Shown piece by piece: positions 43,116 to 51,656 of a DNA stretch of 64,000 nt. The stretch is from an uncultured Pseudomonadota bacterium. GTDB lineage: Bacteria; Myxococcota_A; UBA796; SXON01. Location: positions 20,873 through 84,872 of the forward strand of contig CAIQVJ010000125.1 of assembly GCA_903875225.1 (NCBI GenBank). The letters are read 5' to 3'. A model generated the notes under the pieces. That model was not told the DNA's origin. It saw nothing but the letters and a program-made list of their open reading frames with translations, and searched no databases. The first letter of the stretch is position 1; each line of letters begins with the position of its first letter. The translations under genes were made by a program, and so were the position numbers.

Positions 43116-43976
43116 TCAGGGCGTGCGGTCTGGCGCGGCTGGGAGCTCCGGGTTGACCTCGACGACGATCTCCCGACCGTCGATCGCGGGGAACACCAGC
43201 TTCCAGGCCCTCAGGGTGTAGCCGAGGTCGCCCGGCAGCGCATCGGAGCGCGGCGTCCCGCCCGGTCCGTACAGCGGGTCTCCGGTGAGCGGATGGCCCA
43301 GCCACGCCATGTGGATGCGGATCTGGTGCGGTCGACCGGTCTCGATGACGACGTCCACGGTGGATGTGCTCGGCCCGATCCCGACCGGCGTGACGTGGGA
43401 GACCGCAGACCTCCCCGCCGGGGTCGCGCCGAACACGGTGCCCAGGCGAGGGTGCTCGACGGGGCCGATCGGAGCCCGTACGGTCACGCTCTCCGAGACC
43501 TGTCCGTCCACGGTCGCCCGGTAGGTCTTCTGCACGGCGCCCTCGCGCCACAGCCGCTGGAGGTGCGAACGCCCCGCCGCAGTCTTGCCGAAGGCGACCA
43601 GTCCCGACGTGCCGCGCCCGAGGCGATGCATGGGGCTCGCGCCGGGCGCGACCCTTCGCACCAGGTGCAGCAAAGTGTGCTCGAGGAACCCCCCCGCAGG
43701 CATCGTCGGGAGGCCTGACGGCTTGTCCACCACGAGCGCATCGTCGTCCTCGAAGCACACCGTGAACACCAGCGGTACCGCGGGCTCCTCCCAGGGCGGC
43801 CGGCGCCAGATCACCTCGTCCCCGGGCCGTAGCTCCGTCCGCGGCACGTCCACCTCTCCCCGCGACACACGGGCCTCCCAATCCGCCTGGGTGGAGTGCG
43901 GGAATTCTACACACAGCCACTCGATCAGCCCCGTGTGCCGTTGCACCCGCGATCGATAGGTGTAGCCGCTGTTCAC
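43116..43976 (-). CDS. RluA-family pseudouridine synthase-like protein with HRLG motif
   Basis: 286 residues starting at GTG 43976 (NSGYTYRSRV), rejecting a much longer frame. An S4-like N-terminal region (DWEARVSRGEVDVPRTELRPGDEVIWRRPPW) precedes the RluA catalytic domain: DDDALVVDKPSGLPTMPAG, PMHRLGRGTSGLVAFGKT, VQKTYRATVDG, VVIETGRPHQIRIHMAWLGHPLTGDPLYG. In canonical RluA enzymes the second motif is HRLDxxTSG and the Asp is the catalytic nucleophile; here it is Gly. Some RluA-like proteins, including plant ones as I recall, share HRLGRGTSG, so this may be a natural subfamily with other chemistry. Converges with the E1-alpha-like gene. Confidence 0.85.
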   Translation of the reverse strand: MNSGYTYRSRVQRHTGLIEWLCVEFPHSTQADWEARVSRGEVDVPRTELRPGDEVIWRRPPWEEPAVPLVFTVCFEDDDALVVDKPSGLPTMPAGGFLEHTLLHLVRRVAPGASPMHRLGRGTSGLVAFGKTAAGRSHLQRLWREGAVQKTYRATVDGQVSESVTVRAPIGPVEHPRLGTVFGATPAGRSAVSHVTPVGIGPSTSTVDVVIETGRPHQIRIHMAWLGHPLTGDPLYGPGGTPRSDALPGDLGYTLRAWKLVFPAIDGREIVVEVNPELPAAPDRTP

Positions 43977-43995
43977 CCCCCGGTAGTATCCCCCG

Positions 43996-44025
43996 TTGAC
44001 CGGCGGGCAGCCGCCGGAGTACCAT
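43996..44025 (+). promoter_or_regulatory. Candidate sigma70 promoter for the 44046 lipoprotein gene
   Basis: TTGACC (43996-44001), an 18-bp spacer, and TACCAT (44020-44025). The spacer contains GGCGG-GCAG-CCGCC, an inverted repeat that a regulator could use. Transcription would start near 44032 and AGGA (44037-44040) would be the ribosome site for ATG 44046. Confidence 0.45.
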
Positions 44026-44045
44026 TGCGCGCATCCAGGACACCC

Positions 44046-44591
44046 ATGAACCGTCTCTCCCTCGCCCTCGCGTTCCTTTTCGTCCCGCTCGTGGGCTGCG
44101 GTTCCAAATGCCTCGAGGGGTACACCAAGGACGACGACGGCACCTGCCAGCGGAACAACTATGGCGACCCGCACGACACCTCTGGGGACACCGCTGACAC
44201 TGCGGACACCGCCGACACCGCGGACACTGCAGACACCGGCGGTTCGGGCAACGCGGCGCCGACCCTGAACCTGAACCTGGCGCGTTTCGGCACCGACGCC
44301 GATCAGGTCCCGTTCGTCGAGATCCTGCTCGACGCCACCGACCCACAGAACGACCTGCCCGGCGGTTTTCTGCACATCAACTTCGACGGTGCGGACCTGG
44401 CCGATCTCCCCATCTCGGCCGGGACCGTGGGCACAGAGGACTACACCAGCGCCTGGCTCTCCGGTACCAGCCTCTGGATCTGGATCGCCAACGTCCTGCC
44501 CGGCACCCATGGCGCCGACATCTCCGCGACCGACGCAGCCGGGAACGTCTCGGCGCCGATACACGTCGACATGTCCAGCGCTCCGCAGTAG
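44046..44591 (+). CDS. Lipoprotein with Asp-Thr-Ala repeat linker
   Basis: 181 residues from ATG 44046, signal MNRLSLALAFLFVPLVGC (lipobox LVGC). A 9-bp codon repeat encodes (DTA)n around residues 46-62, the kind of tract that can vary in length by slippage. The C-terminal 110 residues are beta-rich (PTLNLNLARFGTDADQVPFVEILLDATDPQNDLPGGFLHINFDG...) and end with NVSAPIHVDMSSAPQ, resembling an Ig-like/cadherin-type domain. Surface lipoprotein of unknown function. It converges with the glycosyltransferase gene over a 36-bp GC-rich gap with AGCCCCG...CGGGGCT complementary ends. Confidence 0.7.
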   Translation: MNRLSLALAFLFVPLVGCGSKCLEGYTKDDDGTCQRNNYGDPHDTSGDTADTADTADTADTADTGGSGNAAPTLNLNLARFGTDADQVPFVEILLDATDPQNDLPGGFLHINFDGADLADLPISAGTVGTEDYTSAWLSGTSLWIWIANVLPGTHGADISATDAAGNVSAPIHVDMSSAPQ

Positions 44592-44627
44592 CCCCGCAGG
44601 CTCCCAGGCTGCGACGCGGCCCGGGGC

Positions 44628-45986
44628 TCACCTCCGCCAGCGAAACACGTTCAGCAGGCGGTCGCGCTCGCTCGCCAGCGCCGCAAGCTCGGCGTTCTTC
44701 TTCTGCAGATCTGCATGGAGCGTCTCGACCTCACGCAGCAACTGCTCACGCGTAGCCTCCACCCCGGAGAGCCGCGCTCCGAGCACAGCCACGGTCTCCC
44801 GGCGAAACGCCGCGACGTCTGCGACAGCGGCGCTCGTGGCCTCCACCGCGCTGGTCAGGGCGCGAATCTGCTGGTGGAGTGCGTCGACCTCCGCGCGCTT
44901 GGCCGACACCTCGGCCTCGGCCCCGCGCCGGGCGGCCCGGTCCACCTCGGCCTGCGCCCGCGCTGCAGCGAGGCCCCGGGCGGCGTTCAGCACGCTCGGC
45001 CCCCGCTCGCGGGCCCCGGGGACCCAGGCGAGGAGCTCCCGGGACGCGTGCTCGCCTGTGAACTCCGCCGCCAGGCGCCGAACTCCCCCTCGCACTCCCT
45101 TTCCCCCCTTCAACGCCGCGTGGATGGCGATGTCGAGGGGCTCGTCCACCCAGCCTGCGCCGGCCTGACGGAGGTCCTGCGCCAGCGGCGTGTCGGGGTC
45201 GCTGATCAGGGGCGCCCCCGCCGCCAGGGCGTCCATCTGCCGGAACGAGAGCGCCATCTCCCGCTCGTGATGCCGCACGTACCGGTCGAGCACCGCGACT
45301 GATCCGGCGCACGCCGTCAACCACTCCCTCCGGCCCACCATCCCCATCTCCCGCACTCCAGGGACTCCGGACGCCGGCCCGTACACGCGTACCTCGGCGC
45401 GGCCACCGAGCACGCGCAGGGCCTCCTCGAGCGTGCCAGAAGCGTCCTGCCAGGGCCAGCGCTGTCCTCCCATCACGAGATACGGCGCCCCGGGCTCCGG
45501 CGCCTGGACAGGCCCCATGCACGCGAGCGGCACGACGCGCCCACAGGCACGAGAGAGATCCCACCCGGCGAGCCCGAGGATCCCGAGCCAGAACCACCGC
45601 TGCCGCGCGTTCGAGAACAGCACCTCGTCGGCCGCGTGCGCCGCCCGGAGCGCGATGCCAGCCTGCTCCTCCTGGCCGCCCTGCCACGCAGCCTCCACAA
45701 TCCGCGGCGCGTAGAGATCCACGCACAGCGGCGCGAGCCCGCGCAGCGCCCACGCCTCCTCCACAGCCACGCACAGGATCGCGTCCGGGTGCCGGTCCTG
45801 CACCATCCGACGAAGCTCGCCGGGGGAGCGGAACCCGCCCGCGAGATCCTGCCTGCGCCGGAGCACGGTGACCTCGTGGCCAGCGCGCTCGAGCGCTTCC
45901 ACATGCGCATGGGCCCGCAGCGCACCGCCGCTCACGGGCTGTTCGAGGTCGACAGGGGGCCCGTGGGCGACGACGACGATGTTCAC
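44628..45986 (-). CDS. Glycosyltransferase-like protein with C-terminal coiled coil
   Basis: 452 residues from GTG 45986, eight bases after the preceding stop; the longer frame lies inside that gene. The N-terminus NIVVVAHGPPVDLEQPVSGGALRAHAHVEALERAGHEVTVL is the Rossmann start of a GT-B (GT4-type) glycosyltransferase, with LVMGGQRWPWQDASGTLEEALRVLG and RQMDALAAGAPLISDPDTPLAQDL corresponding to the donor-binding C-domain. From about 325 to the end is a long Ala/Glu/Arg heptad region (AEVSAKRAEVDALHQQIRALTSAVEATS...) predicted to form a coiled coil. Possibly a polysaccharide enzyme held in a complex. Activity unproven; the ExnE donor motif is not obvious. Confidence 0.7.
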   Translation of the reverse strand: MNIVVVAHGPPVDLEQPVSGGALRAHAHVEALERAGHEVTVLRRRQDLAGGFRSPGELRRMVQDRHPDAILCVAVEEAWALRGLAPLCVDLYAPRIVEAAWQGGQEEQAGIALRAAHAADEVLFSNARQRWFWLGILGLAGWDLSRACGRVVPLACMGPVQAPEPGAPYLVMGGQRWPWQDASGTLEEALRVLGGRAEVRVYGPASGVPGVREMGMVGRREWLTACAGSVAVLDRYVRHHEREMALSFRQMDALAAGAPLISDPDTPLAQDLRQAGAGWVDEPLDIAIHAALKGGKGVRGGVRRLAAEFTGEHASRELLAWVPGARERGPSVLNAARGLAAARAQAEVDRAARRGAEAEVSAKRAEVDALHQQIRALTSAVEATSAAVADVAAFRRETVAVLGARLSGVEATREQLLREVETLHADLQKKNAELAALASERDRLLNVFRWRR

Positions 45987-45993
45987 GTCGGGC

Positions 45994-47274
45994 CTACGGC
46001 ACGGGCCCGAACTCGATGGTGCCCTGGGGGCCCGTGGGCCCCCCTCCGTCGCCGGACAAAGCCACAGCCGTGACGGCAGCGCCGCCACCCGCAACTGCAA
46101 CCCCGAGCCCTGCCCACACCCACCACTTGGGGCCGCGCCGCTCGATGGTGGCGACGCCCTCTGGCTTCGGCGGATCGTACAGCAGCCCGGCGAGCACATC
46201 GTTCTCGGACACGTCCAGCGCCGCCACCTGCGCGCTCACGCGGTCGGTGCGCACGTCACCGGCGTCGCTCACATAGGCCACGAGCGCGGGCGCGAGATCG
46301 ATGATCGCCCCGACAGGGTCGTCTCCGGGGTCGGCTGTCAGGATCTTCGAGAAATTGCCGCTGGCCGGGGAGTAGAGCTGCAGCGCGACCTGCCCGCTGG
46401 GGAGCTCGCCTCCGAAAACGACGAGCCCTCCGGCGGCGTACTGCCCGACGGCCTTGTACAGCTCCCGGGTCTGGCGAGCGCGGGCCGAGGGATCCTCCTC
46501 CGCAACGCCCACGCTGCGCTGGGCGAGCAGGGCATCGACCTTCGCGGCGCCGCCGGGCGTGAGCACGACCGTCTCAAAGTGCGAGGCGCCGTTCGCCGCA
46601 CGCACGAGCACGTAGTGCGTCCCCGCGACCATGGAGATCGGGCCGTCCGTGACCGCGCCGCGGCTCTTTCCGTCGATGAACAGCTCGGCCGCCATGGACG
46701 CTGTCACGCTGATGGTGCCCGGGGTCTCCCTGGACACGCCCGCACGCACCTCGTTGAACAACGAGACCACCGAAGGCGGGTAGTTCACGGCGTCCAGTTC
46801 GCGCGACGGATCGAGGATCGCCGAACGCCGGAACGCCACCCGGGCCGAGGCTTCGTCACCGAGACCGACGTAGGAGACCCCGAGCAGCATGAGGGCTTCG
46901 TGCAACGAGCGGACGTCCGTTGACACCGCGAGGCCGGCGGCGAGCTGGCCCGCGGCATCGTCCAGCACCGGGATCGCCTGGTCGGGCTGGGCGCGGTCGT
47001 AGAGCACCCTGCCCTCCTGCAGGCGCGCCTGGCCGGGCCCGAGCGCGTAGCCGTCGAGGATGAGCGTCTCCCGGCCGGAGATCACCCGGCTGGTCTCCAT
47101 CGGATCGAGGGCGTCGACCTTGCCTGTCTCGTCGAGGGCCTTGGTGAGCGCCTCCGCTGCTGCTTCGGGCGCATCGCCCACGAGCCCGGGGATGTGCAGA
47201 CCCACGACGTACGCGCGAGGCGTGCTGCCGGCGAACACGGGATCGACGGCGAGAGAGAGGAGGATGGCGAACAT
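45994..47274 (-). CDS. PEGA-like domain protein with TPR-like region and C-terminal membrane helix
   Basis: 426 residues, ATG 47274, signal peptide MFAILLSLAVDPVFAG. An N-terminal section with TPR-like helices (LHEALMLLGVSYVGLGDEASARVAFRRSAILDP) is followed by a PEGA-like module (PGTISVTASMAAELFIDGKSRGAV...VLVRAANGASHFETVVLTPGGAAKVDAL), a further alpha/beta part, and near the end a single helix WWVWAGLGVAVAGGGAAVTAVAL after ERRGPK. Such proteins are frequent in Myxococcota and are thought to act in the periplasm or outer envelope; function unknown. First gene of a pair with the glycosyltransferase. Confidence 0.7.
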   Translation of the reverse strand: MFAILLSLAVDPVFAGSTPRAYVVGLHIPGLVGDAPEAAAEALTKALDETGKVDALDPMETSRVISGRETLILDGYALGPGQARLQEGRVLYDRAQPDQAIPVLDDAAGQLAAGLAVSTDVRSLHEALMLLGVSYVGLGDEASARVAFRRSAILDPSRELDAVNYPPSVVSLFNEVRAGVSRETPGTISVTASMAAELFIDGKSRGAVTDGPISMVAGTHYVLVRAANGASHFETVVLTPGGAAKVDALLAQRSVGVAEEDPSARARQTRELYKAVGQYAAGGLVVFGGELPSGQVALQLYSPASGNFSKILTADPGDDPVGAIIDLAPALVAYVSDAGDVRTDRVSAQVAALDVSENDVLAGLLYDPPKPEGVATIERRGPKWWVWAGLGVAVAGGGAAVTAVALSGDGGGPTGPQGTIEFGPVP

Positions 47275-47390
47275 CCCGGTATGGTATCCGATCTTGCCAG
47301 GGGAAGGATCACGATCCGCGCCGCGCGCCGGGGGGCGCGCCCGCCGTGGCGCTCACTCGCGGTGCACGACGCCATGCCCGGAGGCCGTGT

Positions 47391-49016
47391 TCAATCCCTG
47401 CAGGTCGACTCCACCTTCGTCTCGACATCCGTGGCGAACGTCGCCTCGAGGTCCGTCTGGGTCGCGCTCACCGCGGCGTAGAGCATCTCGGTCGACGAGG
47501 TGCCCAGGAAGTCCAGCACCTGCGTGAGCGCCCCCGCGCACGCGGTGGTCACGGAATCGCTGCCCGCGGTCAGGCTCACCCGGGGTGCGGCGACGGTGAC
47601 GTCCACGACGGTCTCGCCTGCATCCAGGGAGGTTCCGACCACGGTGAGCGAGCTGGTGAGCTCCCCGGGGATCGGGGAGACGTAGCCGGTGCAGCTCGAG
47701 GTGGCGCAGAGGATCTCGAGATCGATCTGGAACGGGTCGGCCTCGGTGTTCAGCGAACTGTCGAAGGTCGCGGCGATCGGCATGTCCGTGGAATCATCGG
47801 TGGCGCCGAGGGCCAGATCGGCGCTGGTGACCGCGTAGCGCATCCCCGAGACCTCGTAGGAGGCGCCGTCCCAGCAATCGGACCCCACCGAGCCGGTGAG
47901 CGCGACCGGCGTGTAGGCGTAGTCCCGGAGCACGCTCTCCGACGCCGCCTGCAGGCAGGCAGCCAGCCCGAAGTCGGCACCGCTGCAGTTCTGATCGACG
48001 CCGTCGTCAGGCGCGTCCAGCGCCCCTCCGTGGATGGAGGGGTCGGCATCGTTGCAGTCGTCACCGGTGGCCTCGCCGAGCGTGTCGCTGCCGTGACCAT
48101 CCCCGTCGGCGTCGTCGTCGTCGCCCTCGTCACAGTTGGTGTCCACGCCGTCGTAGTACACCTCGGCTGCGCCCGGATGAACCTCGGGATCGGCTTCGTC
48201 GCAGTCCACGCCCACCGTCCGCCCCGGCGGGGCCTCACAGGCGACCACGGGGTCTCCGCTGCCGTACCCATCGCCGTCGGTGTCGACGTACCAGGACGGG
48301 CGGCCGGTCACGGCGGGGTCGGCGTCGTCGGAGAGGGCGTTGCAGTCCTCGTCGAGATCCTCGTCGTCGCAGATCTCGGGAGCCGCCGGGTTGATGCCAG
48401 GGTTCGCGTCGTCGCAGTCCCCGGCCTGGGAGACGTAGCCGGGGGTCGGGGCGCAGGTCAGGAGCATGGCGTCGGGATCCCCGAAGCTGTCCCCGTCGGC
48501 GTCGAAGTACCAGGCGAGGTCGTCCACGATGCCGTCACAGTCGTTGTCGAGCCCGTCGTCGCAGTAGTCACGCACACCGGGGTGCACGTCGTCCCGGGTG
48601 TCGTCGCAGTCGCCCGGGATCGGCACGTACTGGTAGATCCCTTCACAGGAGCTCACCGCGCCTGCAGCGTCGCCATACCCGTCGCCATCGAGATCGGGGT
48701 ACCAGAGGAGCCCGGTCACCTCCGGATCCCCGTCGTCGCAATCTCCATCGTTGTCCACGAACCCATCGGGTGGCGTGCAGGCGGTGATCGTGACCTGCCC
48801 ACCCTCCCCATCACCATCGGCGTCGGCGTGGAATGTCCGCTGTTGTACGCTCGCATCGCCATCGTCGCAGTCCCCGACGACAGCGGCCCCGCAGCCGTCG
48901 CGCGGCACGCCGTCACCGTCCAGATCGCACCGCGAGAGCAGATCAGCGTCCGACACCAGGGCACAGCCCGCGAGGAATGGACCGAACAGGAGCAGGATGC
49001 TGGTCGACGAGCGCAT
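47391..49016 (-). CDS. Lipoprotein with multiple Cys/Asp metal-binding-motif repeats
   Basis: 541 residues from ATG 49016, signal MRSSTSILLLFGPFLAGC (lipobox LAGC). Residues 30-360 contain about seven repeats of the 'putative metal-binding motif' type: DxDGDGxGD...C.......GDCDDxxPxxHPGxxxxCDDGxDNDCDG, for example PDLDGDGYGDAAGAVSSCEG. The Asp-rich loops resemble thrombospondin type 3/EF-hand calcium sites. The C-terminal 170 residues are Ser/Thr/beta-rich with four cysteines. I moved the start 33 codons in to place the signal N-terminally. Likely a surface stalk or adhesin; metal identity unproven. Confidence 0.82.
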   Translation of the reverse strand: MRSSTSILLLFGPFLAGCALVSDADLLSRCDLDGDGVPRDGCGAAVVGDCDDGDASVQQRTFHADADGDGEGGQVTITACTPPDGFVDNDGDCDDGDPEVTGLLWYPDLDGDGYGDAAGAVSSCEGIYQYVPIPGDCDDTRDDVHPGVRDYCDDGLDNDCDGIVDDLAWYFDADGDSFGDPDAMLLTCAPTPGYVSQAGDCDDANPGINPAAPEICDDEDLDEDCNALSDDADPAVTGRPSWYVDTDGDGYGSGDPVVACEAPPGRTVGVDCDEADPEVHPGAAEVYYDGVDTNCDEGDDDDADGDGHGSDTLGEATGDDCNDADPSIHGGALDAPDDGVDQNCSGADFGLAACLQAASESVLRDYAYTPVALTGSVGSDCWDGASYEVSGMRYAVTSADLALGATDDSTDMPIAATFDSSLNTEADPFQIDLEILCATSSCTGYVSPIPGELTSSLTVVGTSLDAGETVVDVTVAAPRVSLTAGSDSVTTACAGALTQVLDFLGTSSTEMLYAAVSATQTDLEATFATDVETKVESTCRD

Positions 49017-49121
49017 GGTCGGGAGCCTACACCCCCCGCTACCCGGCCGGCAAGGCCTGCCACGGGCGCCGTGCGCGCCAGGCCGCGAGGAGCACCTGGG
49101 TAGCGTGTGCGGCACGCGAGC

Positions 49122-49149
49122 CCCAGAAACTGGGACATCGATGCCCCAG
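49122..49149. promoter_or_regulatory. Overlapping palindromes, candidate activator-binding site
   Basis: CCCAG-AAA-CTGGG (49122-49134) shares its right half with a near-perfect 20-bp palindrome (49130-49149, halves CTGGGACATC and GATGCCCCAG). That makes three CCCAG-type half-sites in 28 bp, centred about 65 bp before the predicted sigma54 start. The position and symmetry suit an enhancer-binding activator. Confidence 0.4.
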
Positions 49150-49176
49150 CAAACAGGTGAATCCTTGACAATTACG

Positions 49177-49192
49177 TGGCATGCTTCGTGCT
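49177..49192 (+). promoter_or_regulatory. Candidate sigma54 promoter for the 49214 lipoprotein gene
   Basis: TGGCATG-CTTC-GTGCT matches the -24/-12 consensus TGGCACG-N4-TTGCW at nearly every position, with exactly ten bases between the invariant GG and GC. Transcription would start near 49203 and GGAGG (49205-49209) lies in an 11-nt leader before ATG 49214. A TTGACA at 49165-49170 is also present but lacks a matching -10 box, so the sigma54 reading is preferred. Confidence 0.5.
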
Positions 49193-49213
49193 TCGAAAAA
49201 CGGTGGAGGTTCG

Positions 49214-49831
49214 ATGTTCCACCGCGCGCTGCCCGGCCTGCTGCCCCTGCTGGTCGGCTGCTCCGAATACAGCCTCGGAGAAAAGATCCAGCACGCCCGC
49301 GGCGATTCGTCCTCCGACCTCGACACCGCTGCCCACGACTCCGACGTCTCGGGCACCACGGACTCAGACACCGGGGTGGCGGTGGTGGGGGACGATGCCT
49401 GCTACGACCCCGGAACCGCCTACGACATGCACCCGGCCGCCGGCCTCGTCGTCACGCAGTCCAACCTCGGGTTCGAGATCACGTTCGAAGGGAGCAGCGC
49501 CGGCTACACGAGCGAGCTCTGGCTCTGGGAGCCGGAGCGGATCGCGGTGGGCACGGGACATACGACCCCGGAGGGGACGAGCACCTCCGTTGGCACGTTC
49601 GCGGTGGGCACGGAGCTCGAGTTCGCGATCGTGGTCGCAGACACCGGGTACACCTACTACAGCGGACCTTCCACCCGAAACGAGGACGGGTTCAACCACG
49701 CGGCGGTGACCTACACGGGCGACTGCATGTGGGTCGTGGGCTTCGAGGACCAGTACGGCGGGGGAGACCAGGACTTCAACGACATCGAGCTGACGATCTC
49801 GGGGCCGCTGGAGCTCCAGCCGGTGGAATGA
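49214..49831 (+). CDS. Lipoprotein with DUF4114-like domain
   Basis: 205 residues; ATG 49214 is supported by GGAGG at ideal spacing, while an earlier frame start at 49181 would precede the signal. Signal MFHRALPGLLPLLVGC (lipobox LVGC). An Asp/Ser/Thr linker (DSSSDLDTAAHDSD...) leads to a beta-sandwich domain ending DCMWVVGFEDQYGGGDQDFNDIELTISG, the characteristic DUF4114 box (GxED...GGDxDFND) seen in surface and matrix proteins and thought to bind calcium. Probably sigma54-controlled. It stands alone between a divergent gene and the 49959 cassette. Confidence 0.75.
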   Translation: MFHRALPGLLPLLVGCSEYSLGEKIQHARGDSSSDLDTAAHDSDVSGTTDSDTGVAVVGDDACYDPGTAYDMHPAAGLVVTQSNLGFEITFEGSSAGYTSELWLWEPERIAVGTGHTTPEGTSTSVGTFAVGTELEFAIVVADTGYTYYSGPSTRNEDGFNHAAVTYTGDCMWVVGFEDQYGGGDQDFNDIELTISGPLELQPVE

Positions 49832-49958
49832 CGAAGGCCGGGGGGGCCTTGCCGAAGCCCGGCCACGCAGGTACGTTCGCGCCCCGGTCGCGGAGTCCTC
49901 TGGTGGTTTCTGTTCGCCCCACCACGACCGCCAGGGCAGGGCAACGGACCTCGAGCCG

Positions 49959-51656
49959 ATGAACGCGTCAGGCGGCGCGCGAGCCGGCACGGGAACTCTG
50001 TGCGCGCTCGCGGGGACGGTCGTGCTCGCCGTCTGCAGCTCCGGCTGCGCCACCGACGCTCCGCGCGAACCCGAGGCGGCACACGAGGCACGTGCAGGCG
50101 TCGAGAATGGACGCGCCAGGGGGAACGACGAGGGACAGGCACTGCCCGACGCGGCCAGGACCAGGCGGCGCCGGGAGGCCACACCGTGGCCCGATGCGCC
50201 CACCGCTGACAGTGACTACGCCCCCGTGCCCCGGTCGGAGATCCTCGACCTCTACGCGAGGACCGTGGTGGAGCCGTGGTCCGGAGACATCTACCTGCAC
50301 CTCGCTCCTGGCCACTACATCCTCGAAGCCGATGGGGCGGACTCCTCGGATCAACGCAAGGCTGCGTTCCACCTCTCGGCGTATGACAGGGAGCGGCATG
50401 TCCCCCTGCTCGTGTATGTGCCCGGAGACCCGACGCCAGCGGTCCACCCGGAACCGGTGTCCCTGGAGAGCATCGGGGCGACCCTGTTCGATCTCCTCGC
50501 CGTCAAGCGCCCCCCAGGGGTCGTCGCGCCCGCGCTCGCCGTACCCCGGGCGGGCCATCCGAAGCTGATCGTGGTCCTGGTCATGGACGCCCTGCCCTAC
50601 ACGATGTGGGACCAGTACCTGGGCCGGCAACCGAACTTTGCAGCGCTCAGGGCCCGCGGGCAGGAATACTCGAACACCCGTCTGGACTACATGTCGTCCA
50701 GCACCACCGTGAGCCATTCGGTGCTCTCGACGGGCCTGCCGCCGATGAAGACGGGCATCCCGATCAACTACACCCGCACAGGACCGGGCCGCAAGACGGA
50801 GGTGTTCGTCCACCAGGACCCCAGCCGACTGCTCGCGCCGACTGTCGCCGACCTGTACGACATGCAGCACGGGAACCGCCCGATCGTGATGAGCTTCTCC
50901 AGCCAGGCGCGCGCCGCAATCGCGATGGCGGGCCATGGCACGGCGTTCCCGAAGGGCGACCCCGACCTCGTGGTCTGGCAGGGTGACGGATCCGACGAGA
51001 TCGAGAGCAACGCGCAGTTCTACCTCCTGCCCACGTACTTGCAGGGCTTCCTGCACGGGTACATCGACCGCGCTGCCGGGGCCGAGTTCCTGGGCCGACA
51101 CCTCGAGAGCCCCAAGGACTTCTTCCTCTCGCCACAGAATGTCCGCATCGGCGAGCAGGTGGTCTCGCTGATGCTCGCCAACGAGCCCGTCGGCAAGGGT
51201 GACAGCCCGGACCTGCTCTTCTTCAACCAGAAGGTGAGCGACAACATCGGCCACGCCTTCGGGCCCGAGAGCCTGGAGTACCGGGCGGGGCTGGACGAGC
51301 TGGACGCGTTCATCGGGCGCTTCCAGGAAACGCTCGAGAAGACCGTCGGGCTGGACTACGTCCTGTTCGTGACCGCGGACCACGGCTTCGGACCCAGCCT
51401 GGGGGCAGCGTCGCAGGACGTGCGGCGTCACCCACGCCTCGAGCTGCAGGCCACGCTGGAGGCCACGTTTGGAACGCCCGACCACCCCGTGTTCGAGGAC
51501 ATCCAGGAGCTCAACGTCTACCTGAACCTCGACAACCTGCGGGCAAACGGGCATACGCCGGCCGATGTCTGCACATTCCTTCAGAAGAACGACTGGGTGA
51601 AGACCTGCCTCACCAGGGACGAGGTGCTCGAGGAGCGCCGGCGGTTGGGGCTGTGA
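49959..51656 (+). CDS. Type I phosphodiesterase/nucleotide pyrophosphatase-like lipoprotein
   Basis: 565 residues, lipoprotein signal ending VCSSGC (Cys30). After a charged linker to about 75, an alkaline-phosphatase-superfamily domain of the NPP/type I phosphodiesterase kind: first metal Asp in VVLVMDALPYTMWDQYLG, nucleophile Ser/Thr in SSSTTVSHSVLSTGLPPMKTGIPIN, metal ligands in LFFNQKVSDNIGHAFGP and LFVTADHGFGP. It likely hydrolyses phosphodiester or phosphoester bonds outside the cytosol; substrate unknown. First of four genes joined by overlaps (GTGA with the sulfatase gene), so it sets the transcription of the cassette. The 127 bp before it show no clear promoter. Confidence 0.85.
   Translation: MNASGGARAGTGTLCALAGTVVLAVCSSGCATDAPREPEAAHEARAGVENGRARGNDEGQALPDAARTRRRREATPWPDAPTADSDYAPVPRSEILDLYARTVVEPWSGDIYLHLAPGHYILEADGADSSDQRKAAFHLSAYDRERHVPLLVYVPGDPTPAVHPEPVSLESIGATLFDLLAVKRPPGVVAPALAVPRAGHPKLIVVLVMDALPYTMWDQYLGRQPNFAALRARGQEYSNTRLDYMSSSTTVSHSVLSTGLPPMKTGIPINYTRTGPGRKTEVFVHQDPSRLLAPTVADLYDMQHGNRPIVMSFSSQARAAIAMAGHGTAFPKGDPDLVVWQGDGSDEIESNAQFYLLPTYLQGFLHGYIDRAAGAEFLGRHLESPKDFFLSPQNVRIGEQVVSLMLANEPVGKGDSPDLLFFNQKVSDNIGHAFGPESLEYRAGLDELDAFIGRFQETLEKTVGLDYVLFVTADHGFGPSLGAASQDVRRHPRLELQATLEATFGTPDHPVFEDIQELNVYLNLDNLRANGHTPADVCTFLQKNDWVKTCLTRDEVLEERRRLGL

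Noticed and set aside
49165..49193. TTGACA at 49165 as the main promoter of the 49214 gene
   Set aside because: No acceptable -10 hexamer occurs 16-19 bp downstream, while the sigma54 pattern fits almost perfectly.
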